A DNA stretch of 64,000 nucleotides from Catenulispora acidiphila DSM 44928 (GCF_000024025.1 NC_013131.1:186001-250000); one strand, 5' to 3'; positions 1 through 11,331 are shown, counted from the first letter of the stretch. Numbers and translations: made by a program. Notes: generated by a model from the sequence alone, not told the origin.

Positions 1-1
1 G

Positions 2-595
2 GCGGCCTCGCTCGGCGGCAGGACGACGATGGACGTCTACGTCCCGACCTTCGCGATGCTCTCCTCGGTGCTGACCGCCCTCACCGCTCTGCCGGTGACC
101 TTCGCGGACCTGCGGGAGCGGGGCGTGCTGCGGCGTCTGGCGGTCTCGCCGGTCCCTGCCGCCGGGCTGCTCGCGGCACAGGTGACGGTGATCGCCACGA
201 CCGCCGCGGTGACGGCGGCCTCGGTGGTGCTGATCGGCGTGGCCGGGTTCGGCGCCTCGCTGCCGGCGCACCTGGCGCTGGTGCTGGCGTCCTACATCCT
301 GGGGACCACCGCGCTGCTGGCGATCGGGCTGCTGATCGCGGCGCTCGCGCCGTCGGCCGGGGTGGCGACCGGGTTCGGTGTGCCTACGATGATCCTGAAC
401 TTCTTCTTCGCGGGCGTCTACGTCCCGCTCCAGCAGCTGCCCTCGGTGCTGCGCACGGCCAGCGGGTTCGTGCCGTACGGCGCGATCGTGGACACCTGGT
501 CCGGCACCGGCGCGGCGTGGCAGCATCTGACGGTGCTCGCGGTGTACACCGTCGTCGGCGCGCTGGCTGCGGCCCGCGTGTTCAAGTGGGAATAG
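2..595 (+). CDS. ABC-2 type transporter permease, C-terminal part (5' truncated by window)
   Basis: The reading frame is open from the window edge and ends at a TAG at 593-595; the first Met codon is at 29 but the frame continues upstream, so the real start lies outside. The visible ~197 residues are almost all hydrophobic and form about five membrane helices. They carry the ABC-2 permease pattern: a short charged loop (LRERGVLRRLAVSPV) followed by helices and a late FFFAGVYVPLQQLP segment, as in the DrrB/NodJ class. Such permeases work with a separate ATPase, expected just upstream. The gene ends 13 bp before a sensor kinase and regulator, an arrangement typical of drug or antimicrobial-peptide efflux modules controlled by their own two-component system. 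The substrate cannot be told. Confidence 0.85.
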   Translation, partial: AASLGGRTTMDVYVPTFAMLSSVLTALTALPVTFADLRERGVLRRLAVSPVPAAGLLAAQVTVIATTAAVTAASVVLIGVAGFGASLPAHLALVLASYILGTTALLAIGLLIAALAPSAGVATGFGVPTMILNFFFAGVYVPLQQLPSVLRTASGFVPYGAIVDTWSGTGAAWQHLTVLAVYTVVGALAAARVFKWE

Positions 596-608
596 AGGGG
601 ACGCGGCG

Positions 609-1907
609 GTGGTGGAATCGGCGACGGTCCAGCGGTGGATCCCGTACGCGGGCCTGGCGGTCTCCCTGACTCTGGCCCTCATCATCGGTCCCCGGACCGG
701 GGTGTACTACACCGTGGTCCTCGGGGGCTCCGCGGCTGCGGCGCTGTGGGTCCGGCGCGGGCGGGCGCTGCTGGACGCGCCGAACCCGCCGGTGCTGCGC
801 GCGACGGTCTACTACGCGGTCCTGCTGGCGCTGCTCGCGACGCTGATCCTGACCAGCCCGCTGTTCGGCTTCTTCGGCTTCACCGGCTACCTGCACGCGA
901 TGGTCTTGCCGGGACGGACCAAGCTCTTCGGGATCGCGGGAACCGCCGGCGCCATGGCGACCACGCAGATGGGCGGCATCGTCAACATCCACGGCGCCGG
1001 CGTCTATCTCTACCTGGTGCTGGTCGCGGTCAACCTGCTCATCGCCGGCACGTTGACGGTCACCGGCGCGGCCGAGGAGGAGCACCGGCGCGAGCTGGCC
1101 GAGGCGAACGAGCGGCTGCACGAGATGCTCGAGGAGAACGCGGGACTGCACGCGCAGTTGGTCGCGCAGGCTCGGGAGGCCGGGGTGCTCGACGAACGCC
1201 AGCGGCTCGCGGGGGAGATCCACGACACCATCGCGCAGGGACTCACGGGGATCGTGCGGCAGCTGGAGGTCGTGGAGCGGTTCGACGACGACGTGGAGCG
1301 CCGGAAGCATCACCTGACGCTGGCCCGGGAACTGGCGCGCGAGAGCCTGGCCGAGGCACGCCGGTCGGTCCAGGCGCTGCGGCCGGGACCGCTGGCCGTG
1401 GCGCAGCTGCCGGAGGCGCTGGCGGAGCTGGCGGCGTCGTGGTCGCGGACGGCGGGGATCGAGGCGCGGGTGGAGGTTTCCGGGGAGGCTGTCGCGCTCT
1501 CGCCGGAGGTGGAGGTGGCGCTGTTCCGGGCGGCGCAGGAAGCGTTGGCCAACGCCGGGAAGTATTCGGGGGCGGGGCGTGTGGGGGTCACGGTGTCCTA
1601 CACGAGCGATGTCGTGGTTCTGGACGTGGTGGACGACGGCGCGGGGTTCGACCCCGAAGAGGTGCGGAGGCGTGGCGCCGACAGCGCGTCGGAGAACGGG
1701 ACGGGCTACGGATTGAGCGCGATGCGGTCGCGGCTTCGGCAGGTCGGCGGGACGCTCACTATCGAGAGCGAGCCTGGGGACGGCACAGCCATCAGCGCCG
1801 CGGTGCCCTTGGTGACGCTGGCGGCGGAGACGGCTTCGGCGGGGGCGAGCGCGAGAGCGAGCACCGGAGCCGTGGCGGAGGCGGTGACGGAGGCGGTGAC
1901 GGGGTGA
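609..1907 (+). CDS. NarL-type sensor histidine kinase
   Basis: A 432-residue membrane sensor kinase. About five to six membrane helices fill residues 10-155, followed by a short coiled coil (EEEHRRELAEANERL). The HisKA_3 box RLAGEIHDTIAQGL places the phosphorylated His at residue 205. The HATPase_c domain follows, with an N-box variant (EALANAGKYS, Lys-Tyr-Ser where most relatives have Lys-His-Ala), DDGAGFD and GYGLSAMR. The start is a GTG at 609 preceded by a GAGGGGAC stretch; GTG-GTG leaves the exact start ambiguous by one codon. The last ~30 residues are Ala/Thr/Gly-rich and low complexity. It is probably cotranscribed with the permease before it and the regulator after it, so it likely controls that transporter. 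Confidence 0.9.
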   Translation: MVESATVQRWIPYAGLAVSLTLALIIGPRTGVYYTVVLGGSAAAALWVRRGRALLDAPNPPVLRATVYYAVLLALLATLILTSPLFGFFGFTGYLHAMVLPGRTKLFGIAGTAGAMATTQMGGIVNIHGAGVYLYLVLVAVNLLIAGTLTVTGAAEEEHRRELAEANERLHEMLEENAGLHAQLVAQAREAGVLDERQRLAGEIHDTIAQGLTGIVRQLEVVERFDDDVERRKHHLTLARELARESLAEARRSVQALRPGPLAVAQLPEALAELAASWSRTAGIEARVEVSGEAVALSPEVEVALFRAAQEALANAGKYSGAGRVGVTVSYTSDVVVLDVVDDGAGFDPEEVRRRGADSASENGTGYGLSAMRSRLRQVGGTLTIESEPGDGTAISAAVPLVTLAAETASAGASARASTGAVAEAVTEAVTG

Positions 1908-1935
1908 ACGGTTCCGGCCGGGGTCTGGTCGCGAG

Positions 1936-2604
1936 ATGATTGATCGCGTGTCCGGTGATTCGAGTCCTCTCCGCCTGCTGATCGTGGACGACCATCCGAT
2001 CGTCCGCGACGGGCTGCGCGGCGTCTTCGACGGCGAGGACGGCTTCGAGGTCGTCGGCGAGGCTTCCGATGGCGCGCAGGCTTTGGTGCGGGCGGCAGAG
2101 TCGGGACCCGACGTGGTCCTGATGGACCTGCGCATGCCGACGATGGGTGGCGTCGAGGCGATTAGGCGGCTGCGGGTGGAGCAGCCGGCTGTCAGGGTCC
2201 TGGTACTCACGACCTATGACACCGAGTCCGATGTGCTGCCCGCGATCGAGGCCGGTGCGACCGGCTATCTGTTGAAGGACGCGCCGCGCGAGGATCTCAT
2301 CCGGGCCGTTCGGGCTGCGGCGGCGGGGCAGCCGGTCCTGGCGCCGACTGTGGCGCAGCGGCTGATGACTCGCGTTCAGACGCCTCTGGCGGAGCCCGCG
2401 CCGCCCGGTGACGCGCTGACCGAGCGGGAGTTGGAAGTTCTTCGGCTCGTCGCCTCCGGCACCACCAACCGCGAGACCGCGCGCAAGCTGTTCATCAGTG
2501 AGGCCACGGTCAAGACGCATCTGCTGCACGCCTACGCCAAGTTCGGCGTTCGCGACCGCGCCGCGGCGGTCGCCGAAGCCTATAAGCGCGGCTTGCTGAA
2601 GTAG
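1936..2604 (+). CDS. NarL/FixJ-type response regulator
   Basis: 222 residues. The receiver domain (about 12-128) has the acidic pair VDDH at 18-20, the phosphoacceptor Asp64 in LMDLRMP, the switch Thr in LTTYDT and the Lys in YLLKDA. The LuxR-type HTH (about 155-220) carries ALTERELEVLRLVASG and SEATVKTHLLHAYAKFGVRDR. It is the cognate partner of the kinase 28 bp upstream. No strong ribosome site precedes the ATG at 1936; an in-frame GTG at 1948 is an alternative start and would remove four residues. The target is inferred to be the adjacent ABC transporter operon. Confidence 0.9.
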   Translation: MIDRVSGDSSPLRLLIVDDHPIVRDGLRGVFDGEDGFEVVGEASDGAQALVRAAESGPDVVLMDLRMPTMGGVEAIRRLRVEQPAVRVLVLTTYDTESDVLPAIEAGATGYLLKDAPREDLIRAVRAAAAGQPVLAPTVAQRLMTRVQTPLAEPAPPGDALTERELEVLRLVASGTTNRETARKLFISEATVKTHLLHAYAKFGVRDRAAAVAEAYKRGLLK

Positions 2605-2627
2605 GTCGGAGGCAGGGTAGGCAGGGC

Positions 2628-2966
2628 TCAGAGGAGCTTCGCCAGCTTCGCGGCGGTCGCCCCGACGTTGTAGTCCGCCGGCAGGGTGTCGAAGACCACG
2701 ATGTCGGCCGCCATGTGGTCGGTCCGCAGGTTTTTGATGGCCCGGTATTCCGGCGATGTCCACCAGCTGTGGACTGCGTCCAGGGTGGGGAACTCGATGA
2801 GGATGAGGTCGCCCGTCCAGGCGCCTTCTACGACTTCCTTCTCACCCCCGTGGAAGGCGAAGCGGCCGCCGAAGGGGTCCATGGTGCCCTGGATACGCTC
2901 CAGGTACTCCACGATGTCGGCGCAGAGCTCGACGGAACGGACGTGGGCGAGTGCGTAGGCGGTCAT
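2628..2966 (-). CDS. DUF1330 family protein
   Basis: A 112-residue single-domain protein with the DUF1330 features: TAYALAHV at the start, a central LILIEFPTLDAVHSWWTSPEY segment and a YRAIKNLRTDHMAADIVVFD tail, forming a dimeric alpha/beta (ferredoxin-like) fold. The family has no established reaction. AGGAG lies about 8 nt before the ATG. It converges with the response regulator, with 23 bp between their stops, and is probably monocistronic. Confidence 0.85.
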   Translation of the reverse strand: MTAYALAHVRSVELCADIVEYLERIQGTMDPFGGRFAFHGGEKEVVEGAWTGDLILIEFPTLDAVHSWWTSPEYRAIKNLRTDHMAADIVVFDTLPADYNVGATAAKLAKLL

Positions 2967-3107
2967 CTCGGTGGTCTCCTCTAGCTGTCGTATTCGCTGA
3001 CGAGATCAAGGTTCTCAGGGTGGTGACACCTGGCGCGATTACTTCCCAGGTAATAGATTCCTAGATCACGGGGCGGGCCAAAACAGTGCTTAACCTGGGA
3101 GTTGTGG

Positions 3108-3254
3108 ATGTCGTCGATGGGAATGGTCCTGAACGCCTTCATCGCCGCCGCGGTGGGCGGGATCTGTTTGTCGGGACTGTTCAAGCGCGGCAGGGAGCGT
3201 CGGGTGGCGCGGATCAGCGGCACGGCCGACCGATACGAAGCACCTGTGAGGTAA
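3108..3254 (+). CDS. Small single-pass membrane peptide (48 aa), hypothetical
   Basis: An ATG-initiated 48-codon frame ending in TAA. It encodes one hydrophobic segment (about residues 4-25, MGMVLNAFIAAAVGGICL) followed by a strongly basic tail (FKRGRERRVARISG). A GGGAG ribosome site lies 6 nt before the ATG. The hydrophobic-then-basic layout is that of many small actinobacterial membrane peptides. Database homologues cannot be judged here, so this remains a plausible small gene in an otherwise gene-free 545-bp gap. Confidence 0.45.
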   Translation: MSSMGMVLNAFIAAAVGGICLSGLFKRGRERRVARISGTADRYEAPVR

Positions 3255-3285
3255 CCGGGACGACACCGGCCGCACGGGCCACACA

Positions 3286-3410
3286 GACCGCCGAGAGCCA
3301 CCGGACTCTCGCGCACCACAGACACAGACACAGACCATCGGGAGCCCTGACCAAGCTCTCGCGAACCAACTACATAGACCAGCGGGAGCCCTGACCAGAC
3401 TCCCGCGAAT
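3286..3410. repeat. Three direct repeats, each a small hairpin
   Basis: Three ~45-bp imperfect repeats begin with CAGACC/AGACC and contain an inverted repeat: CGAGAG...CTCTCG (3292-3311), CGGGAG...CTCTCG (3339-3361) and GCGGGAG...CTCCCGC (3382-3406). The arm changes between copies 1 and 3 are compensatory; copy 2 has one G-T pair. Further CAGACC words follow up to the ppc terminator. No coding frame is convincing across them. Confidence 0.6.
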
Positions 3411-3439
3411 TGCACAGACCACCGAAAAACACAGACCAA

Positions 3440-3482
3440 CGAAAAACACAGTGGGCGGCGTCGCGAAGACGCCGCCCACTGT
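3440..3482 (-). terminator. Intrinsic terminator of ppc
   Basis: A perfect 15-bp stem (3448-3462 with 3468-3482) closes a 5-nt loop. Read on the minus strand it is followed by GTTTTTC (3447-3441), a T-tract. It lies 30 bp beyond the ppc stop codon. Confidence 0.9.
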
Positions 3483-3511
3483 CGTGTCGCCGGTCGTGGC
3501 GACGGTGCCGG

Positions 3512-6334
<2,823 letters not shown>

Positions 6335-6505
6335 AAGAGCCTCCTGTTACCTGGCTGGATCGTCCCGATTGCTGCCCACTCTAAGCTGGGGCGCAGCTCT
6401 TGCCGATCTCCTGTCCGGCCACTGGACTCAACCACCTGCTCTTCCTTGGCCCGCGGATCGGCCATAAGGTGAACCGATAACCCAGGACTGGAAACGGGGG
6501 CGCAC

Positions 6506-7534
6506 GTGGCCGCTACTGATCCCGGCGCGCCCGTGGGCTCCCAGCCCGCGGAACCGCCTTTCGGCGACGGCTACGGGACGACCGGGAACGGTTACGGACA
6601 GCAGCACGGTTTCGGTACCGAGAACGGCTATGGCACCGAGAACGGCTACGGCGCCGAGAACGGCTACGGCTCCGCGCCCGGATTCGCCTCCGAGAACGGC
6701 TACAGCCAGGACCAGGGCTACGCCTCCGAGCACGCTTTCGGTACCCAGAACGGCTACGACCCGGTCGCCGGCGACGGTTCCGCCGCCACTGACCCCGCCA
6801 CCGACCCGGACGCCGCCGACGAGGAGCTCGCAGCCGTCCCGAGCCGCGGCGGCGGCCGCCGCGCGGCACGCACCAAGGCGAAGCGGCGCCGCATCCCGGC
6901 GTGGCTGGAGATCGTCGGCTACGTGGTCATCTCGCTCACGCTGACCTCGCTGATCAAGACCTTCCTGGTCCAGATGTATTACATCCCCTCGCCGTCGATG
7001 GAGCCCACGACGTACAAGGGCGACCGGGTCTTCGTCGACAAGCTGTCCAGCTGGGTCGGCGGCGCGCCGGCGCGCGGGCAGGTCATCGTCTTCCACGACC
7101 CGCACAACTGGCTGATGAGCTCGGCCGGCAGCACCGGCGGCGCGATCAACCTGCCGGACGTCCTGGCCGCCGTCGGCATCCTGCCCGACCAGCACGACGA
7201 CCTGCTCATCAAGCGGATCATCGGTACCGGCGGGGACACCATCGAGTGCAAGACGCAGGACGGACCGGTGTACCGCAACGGCGTGGCGCTGGACGAGTCC
7301 TCGTACATCATGAACGGCAAGCAGGGGATGCCCTGCTACAACGGCGTCTACAAGGTGACGGTCCCGCAGGGCGACCTGTGGGTGCTCGGCGACAACCGCG
7401 AGCACTCCGGCGACTCCTCGTGGAACTACCTGAAGAAGGGCGGCGACGCGGGCTTCGTGCCGACCAAGAACGTGGTCGGACACGTGGTCGGTGTCGTGTC
7501 CTGGCTTCGCGACGATCATCCCGCGGGTTCGTGA
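6506..7534 (+). CDS. lepB: Signal peptidase I (type I leader peptidase)
   Basis: 342 residues. The enzyme removes Sec and Tat signal peptides on the outer face of the membrane. An ~115-residue cytoplasmic leader precedes one membrane helix (about 132-155). The catalytic Ser164 lies in PSPSMEPT and the general-base Lys236 in LIKRIIGTGGD; VFVDKLS and VLGDNREHSGDS are the other conserved boxes. The leader is unusual: a disordered Gly/Tyr/Asn tract with repeats of the type T-E-N-G-Y-G, then a Lys/Arg-rich stretch before the helix. The start is GTG 6506 behind GAAACGGGGG. Confidence 0.95.
   Translation: MAATDPGAPVGSQPAEPPFGDGYGTTGNGYGQQHGFGTENGYGTENGYGAENGYGSAPGFASENGYSQDQGYASEHAFGTQNGYDPVAGDGSAATDPATDPDAADEELAAVPSRGGGRRAARTKAKRRRIPAWLEIVGYVVISLTLTSLIKTFLVQMYYIPSPSMEPTTYKGDRVFVDKLSSWVGGAPARGQVIVFHDPHNWLMSSAGSTGGAINLPDVLAAVGILPDQHDDLLIKRIIGTGGDTIECKTQDGPVYRNGVALDESSYIMNGKQGMPCYNGVYKVTVPQGDLWVLGDNREHSGDSSWNYLKKGGDAGFVPTKNVVGHVVGVVSWLRDDHPAGS
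6607..6760 (+). repeat. In-frame ENGYG repeat tract in signal peptidase leader
   Basis: An 18-bp coding unit, close to GGCACCGAGAACGGCTAC, is repeated three times almost exactly between 6613 and 6670. Degenerate copies (SENGYSQ, TQNGYDP) continue to about 6760. All copies stay in frame, so the tract is expressed as a disordered cytoplasmic repeat. Confidence 0.7.
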
Positions 7535-7633
7535 GTCTTTAGGCGAAGTTTTCCTTTGCGGTTATTGAGTGTTCGTCCCAGTCTGCGGACACTTTGGGAG
7601 CCCTCCCCTTGACCCGCAAGGAGCACCGCCCCC

Positions 7634-9694
7634 ATGACCGCAGTGAATCGTCGCCGGTTCCTCCAGATCACCGGCGGCACCGCCGCCGCGACCTCGATGC
7701 CCATGCTCACCGCGAGCATCGCCCGCGCCGCCGCGGTGCGGCCCGCCCGCCGGACGGGAACCATCAAAGACATCGAGCACGTGGTGATCCTGATGCAGGA
7801 GAACCGCAGCTTCGACCACTACTTCGGGACGCTGCGCGGGGTGCGCGGCTTCGGCGACCCGCGGCCGGCACGGCTGCCGAACGGCAAGGCGGTCTGGCAC
7901 CAGGCCGACGCCGCCGGAAACGAGATCCTGCCCTGGCGCCCGACCGGCGTCCCGGATTTGGGCCTGAAGTTCCTGGACGGTCTGGACCACAGCTGGAACG
8001 GCGGCCACCACGCCTGGAACCAGGGGAACTACGACCAGTGGGTCCCGGCCAAGGGCCCGGGGACGATGGCTCACTTCGAGCGCCAGGACATCCCGTTCCA
8101 CTTCGCGCTGGCCGACGCCTTCACAGTCTGCGACGCCTATCACTGCTCGCTGATGACCTCGACCGACCCGAACCGCTACTACCTGTGGACCGGCTTCACG
8201 GGCAACGACGGCAAGGCCGGCGGACCGGTCCTGGACAACGCCGAGGCCGGCTACGACTGGACCACCTACCCCGAGCGGCTGCAGGCCGCCGGCGTCTCCT
8301 GGAAGATCTACCAGGACATCGGCACCGGTCTGGACGCGAAGGGCTCCTGGGGCTGGACCGACGACGCCTACATCGGCAACTACGGCGACACCTCGGTGCT
8401 GTACTTCCACCAGTATCAGAACGCGAAGCCCGGCGACCCGCTCTACGACAACGCGCGCACCGGCACCAACGCCGCGGCCGGGCAGGGCTACTTCGACCTG
8501 CTGGCGCAGGACGTGAAGAACGGCAAGCTGCCGCAGGTCTCCTGGATCACCGCGCCGGAGGCGTTCAGCGAGCACCCGAACTGGCCGGTGAACTACGGCG
8601 CCTGGTACGTCTCGCAGGTCCTGGACATCCTGTCCTCGGACGAGGACCTGTGGAGCAAGACCGCGCTGTTCATCATGTACGACGAGAACGACGGCTTCTT
8701 CGACCACGTGGTCCCGCCGTTCGTGCCGGGCGGCGCGGTCGGCGGCGCCTCCACGGTCGACACCTCCACCGAGTACTACTCCGCCGGCGCCGGCTTCGAT
8801 GCCGGGTCCTACGGCCTGGGCCTGCGCGTGCCGATGTTCGTGGTCTCGCCCTGGAGCAAGGGCGGCTGGGTGGACTCCGAGACCTTCGACCACACCTCGG
8901 TGATCCGCTTCCTGGAGAAGCGTTTCGGCGTGCACGAGCCCAACATCTCGCCGTGGCGCCGTGCCGTCTGCGGCGACCTGACCAGCGCCTTCGACTTCGG
9001 TCTGCGCGAGACCGAGGTCCCGGCGCTGCCGAGCACCGCCTCCTACGTCCCGCCGGACCACGCACGCCACTCCAGCTACCCCGTGACCCTGCCGGCGAGC
9101 GCGTCGTTGCCGAAGCAGGAGGCCGGCCGGCGCCCCGCCCGCGCGTTGCCGTACGACCTGGCGGCGGACGGCCGGATCGCGGGCGGGGCGCTGCGGATCG
9201 GCTTCGCCAGCCGTGGCAGCGCGGGCGCGAGCTTCGTGGTGACCTCGATCCTGGACAAGACCGGACCGTGGAGCTACACGGTCGGCGCGGGCCACACCCT
9301 CGACGGCTCGTGGAAGCTGTCGGGCGCGTATGACTACGACGTGCGCGGTGCCAACGGCTTCCTGCGCGAGTTCAAGGGCGACGCCGCCAAGGCCGGGCTC
9401 GAAGTCGTCGCCGAGCACGTCGGGAACAGCCAGAACCTGAAGCTGACGCTGACCAACACCGGCTCCGCCGACGTCACCGCGACCGTCGTCGACTCCTACG
9501 GCTGCGACGGCAAGGCGGTCCTGCGGGTGCGGGCCGGCAAGCACGCGACGCACGTCGTGCCGGCGGGCGCCTCCGACGGTTGGTACGACGCCACGGTCAC
9601 CTCCGACCACGACGCCGCGTACGTGCGGCGCTTCGCCGGCCACACCGAGAACGGCCGGCCGAGCGTGAGCGACCCGGCGATCATCACGGGCTGA
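7634..9694 (+). CDS. Tat-exported phosphocholine-specific phospholipase C
   Basis: 686 residues. A twin-arginine signal peptide (NRRRFLQ at residues 5-11, hydrophobic core, ASIARA cleavage region) directs folded export. The catalytic domain of the phospholipase C/acid phosphatase family follows: HVVILMQENRSFDHYFGTLRGVRGF near residue 50, DPNRYYLWTGF, YDENDGFFDHV and the late DHTSVIRFLEKRFGV. Two C-terminal beta domains (DUF756, about 470-670) complete the family's usual architecture. Known members hydrolyse phosphatidylcholine or sphingomyelin; here a role in phosphate scavenging is an inference. The ATG at 7634 lies after a GGAG-containing leader and a terminator follows the stop. Confidence 0.93.
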   Translation: MTAVNRRRFLQITGGTAAATSMPMLTASIARAAAVRPARRTGTIKDIEHVVILMQENRSFDHYFGTLRGVRGFGDPRPARLPNGKAVWHQADAAGNEILPWRPTGVPDLGLKFLDGLDHSWNGGHHAWNQGNYDQWVPAKGPGTMAHFERQDIPFHFALADAFTVCDAYHCSLMTSTDPNRYYLWTGFTGNDGKAGGPVLDNAEAGYDWTTYPERLQAAGVSWKIYQDIGTGLDAKGSWGWTDDAYIGNYGDTSVLYFHQYQNAKPGDPLYDNARTGTNAAAGQGYFDLLAQDVKNGKLPQVSWITAPEAFSEHPNWPVNYGAWYVSQVLDILSSDEDLWSKTALFIMYDENDGFFDHVVPPFVPGGAVGGASTVDTSTEYYSAGAGFDAGSYGLGLRVPMFVVSPWSKGGWVDSETFDHTSVIRFLEKRFGVHEPNISPWRRAVCGDLTSAFDFGLRETEVPALPSTASYVPPDHARHSSYPVTLPASASLPKQEAGRRPARALPYDLAADGRIAGGALRIGFASRGSAGASFVVTSILDKTGPWSYTVGAGHTLDGSWKLSGAYDYDVRGANGFLREFKGDAAKAGLEVVAEHVGNSQNLKLTLTNTGSADVTATVVDSYGCDGKAVLRVRAGKHATHVVPAGASDGWYDATVTSDHDAAYVRRFAGHTENGRPSVSDPAIITG

Positions 9695-9729
9695 CGGGCT
9701 CGGCCAGCTGACCGGCTCGGTTCCACCGG

Positions 9730-9757
9730 CGCCCCGGGGATCTTCCCCGGGGCGTTT
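9730..9757 (+). terminator. Intrinsic terminator of phospholipase C gene
   Basis: An 11-bp perfect stem (9730-9740 with 9744-9754), a three-base loop, and TTT directly after, located 35 bp beyond the stop codon. Confidence 0.8.
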
Positions 9758-9808
9758 ACGCATCCCTTATTGATCGAGGGCTTACCGCGCGGCCGACACC
9801 ATCGACGC

Positions 9809-10141
9809 ATGAAGTCGAGAATCGCTTCGGCCCTGGCCGTCCTGGCCTGCGTGGGCGCCCTGGCGGCGTGCTCGGGCAAAGGCTCGGCCGGCTCGGGCGG
9901 AACCGCCCCGGCCGGCGCGGGCGTGGCAGCCTCCACGTCGAGCTCCGCCTCCAGCCCCAGCTCCGCCTCCACCTCCAGCGCGCCCGCGAGCGGCGGCTCG
10001 AGTGCATCCCAGAGCACTGGCTCGCACGGGGTGACGGAGGACCCGGACGGCGACCTGACATCGCTCGACCAGGAGCTGTCCGACATCAACGGCGCGTTGA
10101 GCTCGGCCGAGCCGACGCAGACCGCCGGCGACAACGGCTGA
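9809..10141 (+). CDS. Small Ser/Ala-rich lipoprotein
   Basis: 110 residues from the ATG at 9809. A lipoprotein signal peptide ends in ALAAC with the lipidated Cys21, followed by a long Gly/Ser/Thr/Ala spacer (about 22-75) and a short acidic helical tail (LTSLDQELSDINGALSSAEPT). The frame is open to a TTG at 9770, but starting there would put 13 residues in front of the signal peptide, so 9809 is preferred despite a weak ribosome site. The tail is too short to assign a function. A secreted protein gene follows 48 bp downstream, probably in one transcript. Confidence 0.7.
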   Translation: MKSRIASALAVLACVGALAACSGKGSAGSGGTAPAGAGVAASTSSSASSPSSASTSSAPASGGSSASQSTGSHGVTEDPDGDLTSLDQELSDINGALSSAEPTQTAGDNG

Positions 10142-10142
10142 C

Positions 10143-10172
10143 CTGACGAACTCATCCCTGACGAACTCATCC
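10143..10172. repeat. Tandem 15-bp duplication between two genes
   Basis: CTGACGAACTCATCC occurs twice in direct tandem, just after the stop of the lipoprotein gene and before the ribosome site of the next gene. Confidence 0.8.
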
Positions 10173-10189
10173 CTCAAGGAGTGACCATC

Positions 10190-10912
10190 ATGACTCTGCG
10201 CACCCGTTTGAGCGCCGCCGCTGTCGGCGCCCTCATCGCCGTCGGCGCGGTCGCCCTGCCCGCGCAGGCCGCCACCGCCTCCGACCCCGCCGCCGGGCTG
10301 GCCAAGGCCAAGGCCGCGGTCACCGAGGGCATCACCGACCGGCTGACCACGCTGGGCCATCTGCAGACCGCGCTGACCGGCTACAAAGAGGTGACCGACG
10401 CCGCGCGCGGCACGCTCACCCAGGTGCTCTCCTCCGACGTCAGCGGTCTGACCGCGCTGAAGACGAAGGTCGCCGCGGAGACGACCGAGGCCGCGGTCCG
10501 CACCGACGGCAAGACGATGGTCGACGACTACCGCGTCTACGTCCTGGTCGCGCCGAAGGTCCACCTCACCCACGCGCTGGACGTCGAGGGCGCCGCACTG
10601 GCGAAGCTGGTGAAGGTCCACGACGCCCTGGCCGACCGCCTCGCCAAGGACCCAACCGCGAACACCGCCGCGAACAAGGCCCTCCTGGCAGACATGACCT
10701 CGCAGATCCAGTCCGCCACCACCGCGATCGCCGGCAAGGACGCCGCCCTCCTGGCACTCCAGCCCACTCCGGACGGCAAGGCCCTGACCGCGTCGGTGAA
10801 GGCGATCAGCGCCCCGGCGAAGGACGCCCGCGACGACATCAAGAAGGCCGTCGACGACGCCAAGAAGGTGCGCGACGCCCTGAAGGGCACCAAGACCACC
10901 ACGAAGAGCTGA
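10190..10912 (+). CDS. Secreted alpha-helical protein, unknown function
   Basis: 240 residues from ATG 10190, which has AAGGAG about 8 nt upstream; an in-frame GTG at 10181 overlaps that ribosome site and is less likely. A Sec signal peptide (about 1-27, ending LPAQA) is followed by a Cys-free, charged, helix-rich domain with regular Ala/Lys/Asp heptads (AKAKAAVTEGITDRLTTLGHLQ) and a Lys/Thr tail. No enzyme motif is visible. It probably shares a transcript with the upstream lipoprotein. Function unknown. Confidence 0.8.
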   Translation: MTLRTRLSAAAVGALIAVGAVALPAQAATASDPAAGLAKAKAAVTEGITDRLTTLGHLQTALTGYKEVTDAARGTLTQVLSSDVSGLTALKTKVAAETTEAAVRTDGKTMVDDYRVYVLVAPKVHLTHALDVEGAALAKLVKVHDALADRLAKDPTANTAANKALLADMTSQIQSATTAIAGKDAALLALQPTPDGKALTASVKAISAPAKDARDDIKKAVDDAKKVRDALKGTKTTTKS

Positions 10913-10942
10913 CGCCGCGCCGGGTCGGGACGCCCGGCGCGC

Positions 10943-11118
10943 GGTGACGCCACAGCGGCGAGGCCAGAACGGTGAGGCCAGAACGGCAGCGCCAGAACGG
11001 TGAGGCCAGAACGGCGGCGCCAGAACGGTGACGCCAGAACGGCAGCGCCAAAACGGCAATGCAAGTGGTGGCGCAAATGGTGGCGCTAGCGCGGCGGCGC
11101 CAGTGCGGTGAGGCCGAG
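10943..11118. repeat. 14-bp minisatellite
   Basis: About eleven degenerate copies of a 14-bp unit close to GRGGCCAGAACGGY stand in tandem; the first six or seven are close matches and the later ones decay. The unit is not a multiple of three and alternative-frame readings give artificial PFW repeats, so it is treated as non-coding. It lies just after the helical secreted protein gene. Confidence 0.8.
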
Positions 11119-11210
11119 CGGCGGCGCCGTTGCGAAGACACCTGAGTCAGCGAGCTGAGTGCCGACTCCGCCGGACCTCCGGCCGGCGTGCGGCGGTACC
11201 GGCGCAAGCG

Positions 11211-11242
11211 AAAGGCCCGCGGGACGCGTCCCGCGGGCCTTT
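11211..11242. terminator. Bidirectional hairpin terminator
   Basis: A perfect 14-bp stem (11211-11224 with 11229-11242) with a CGCG loop. AAA and TTT are built into the stem ends, so it can act in either direction. It lies between the convergent secreted-protein and rodlin-like genes. Confidence 0.75.
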
Positions 11243-11331
11243 CCAAGCGTTTTGGATCACTCCGGCGAGCGATGCGGGCTGGTGCCCGACTGGGCGGCGA
11301 AGGTGATCAGGCCTCGCCGTCGCCCGCCGGT

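Noticed and set aside
3286-3410. Possible CRISPR array
   Set aside because: Only three imperfect repeats, with no unique spacers of even length and no cas genes nearby.
9782-11059. Minus-strand frame with regular PFW-R-SG repeats
   Set aside because: The protein repeat is only the 14-bp minisatellite read through three registers; the rest lies antisense to the helical secreted protein gene.
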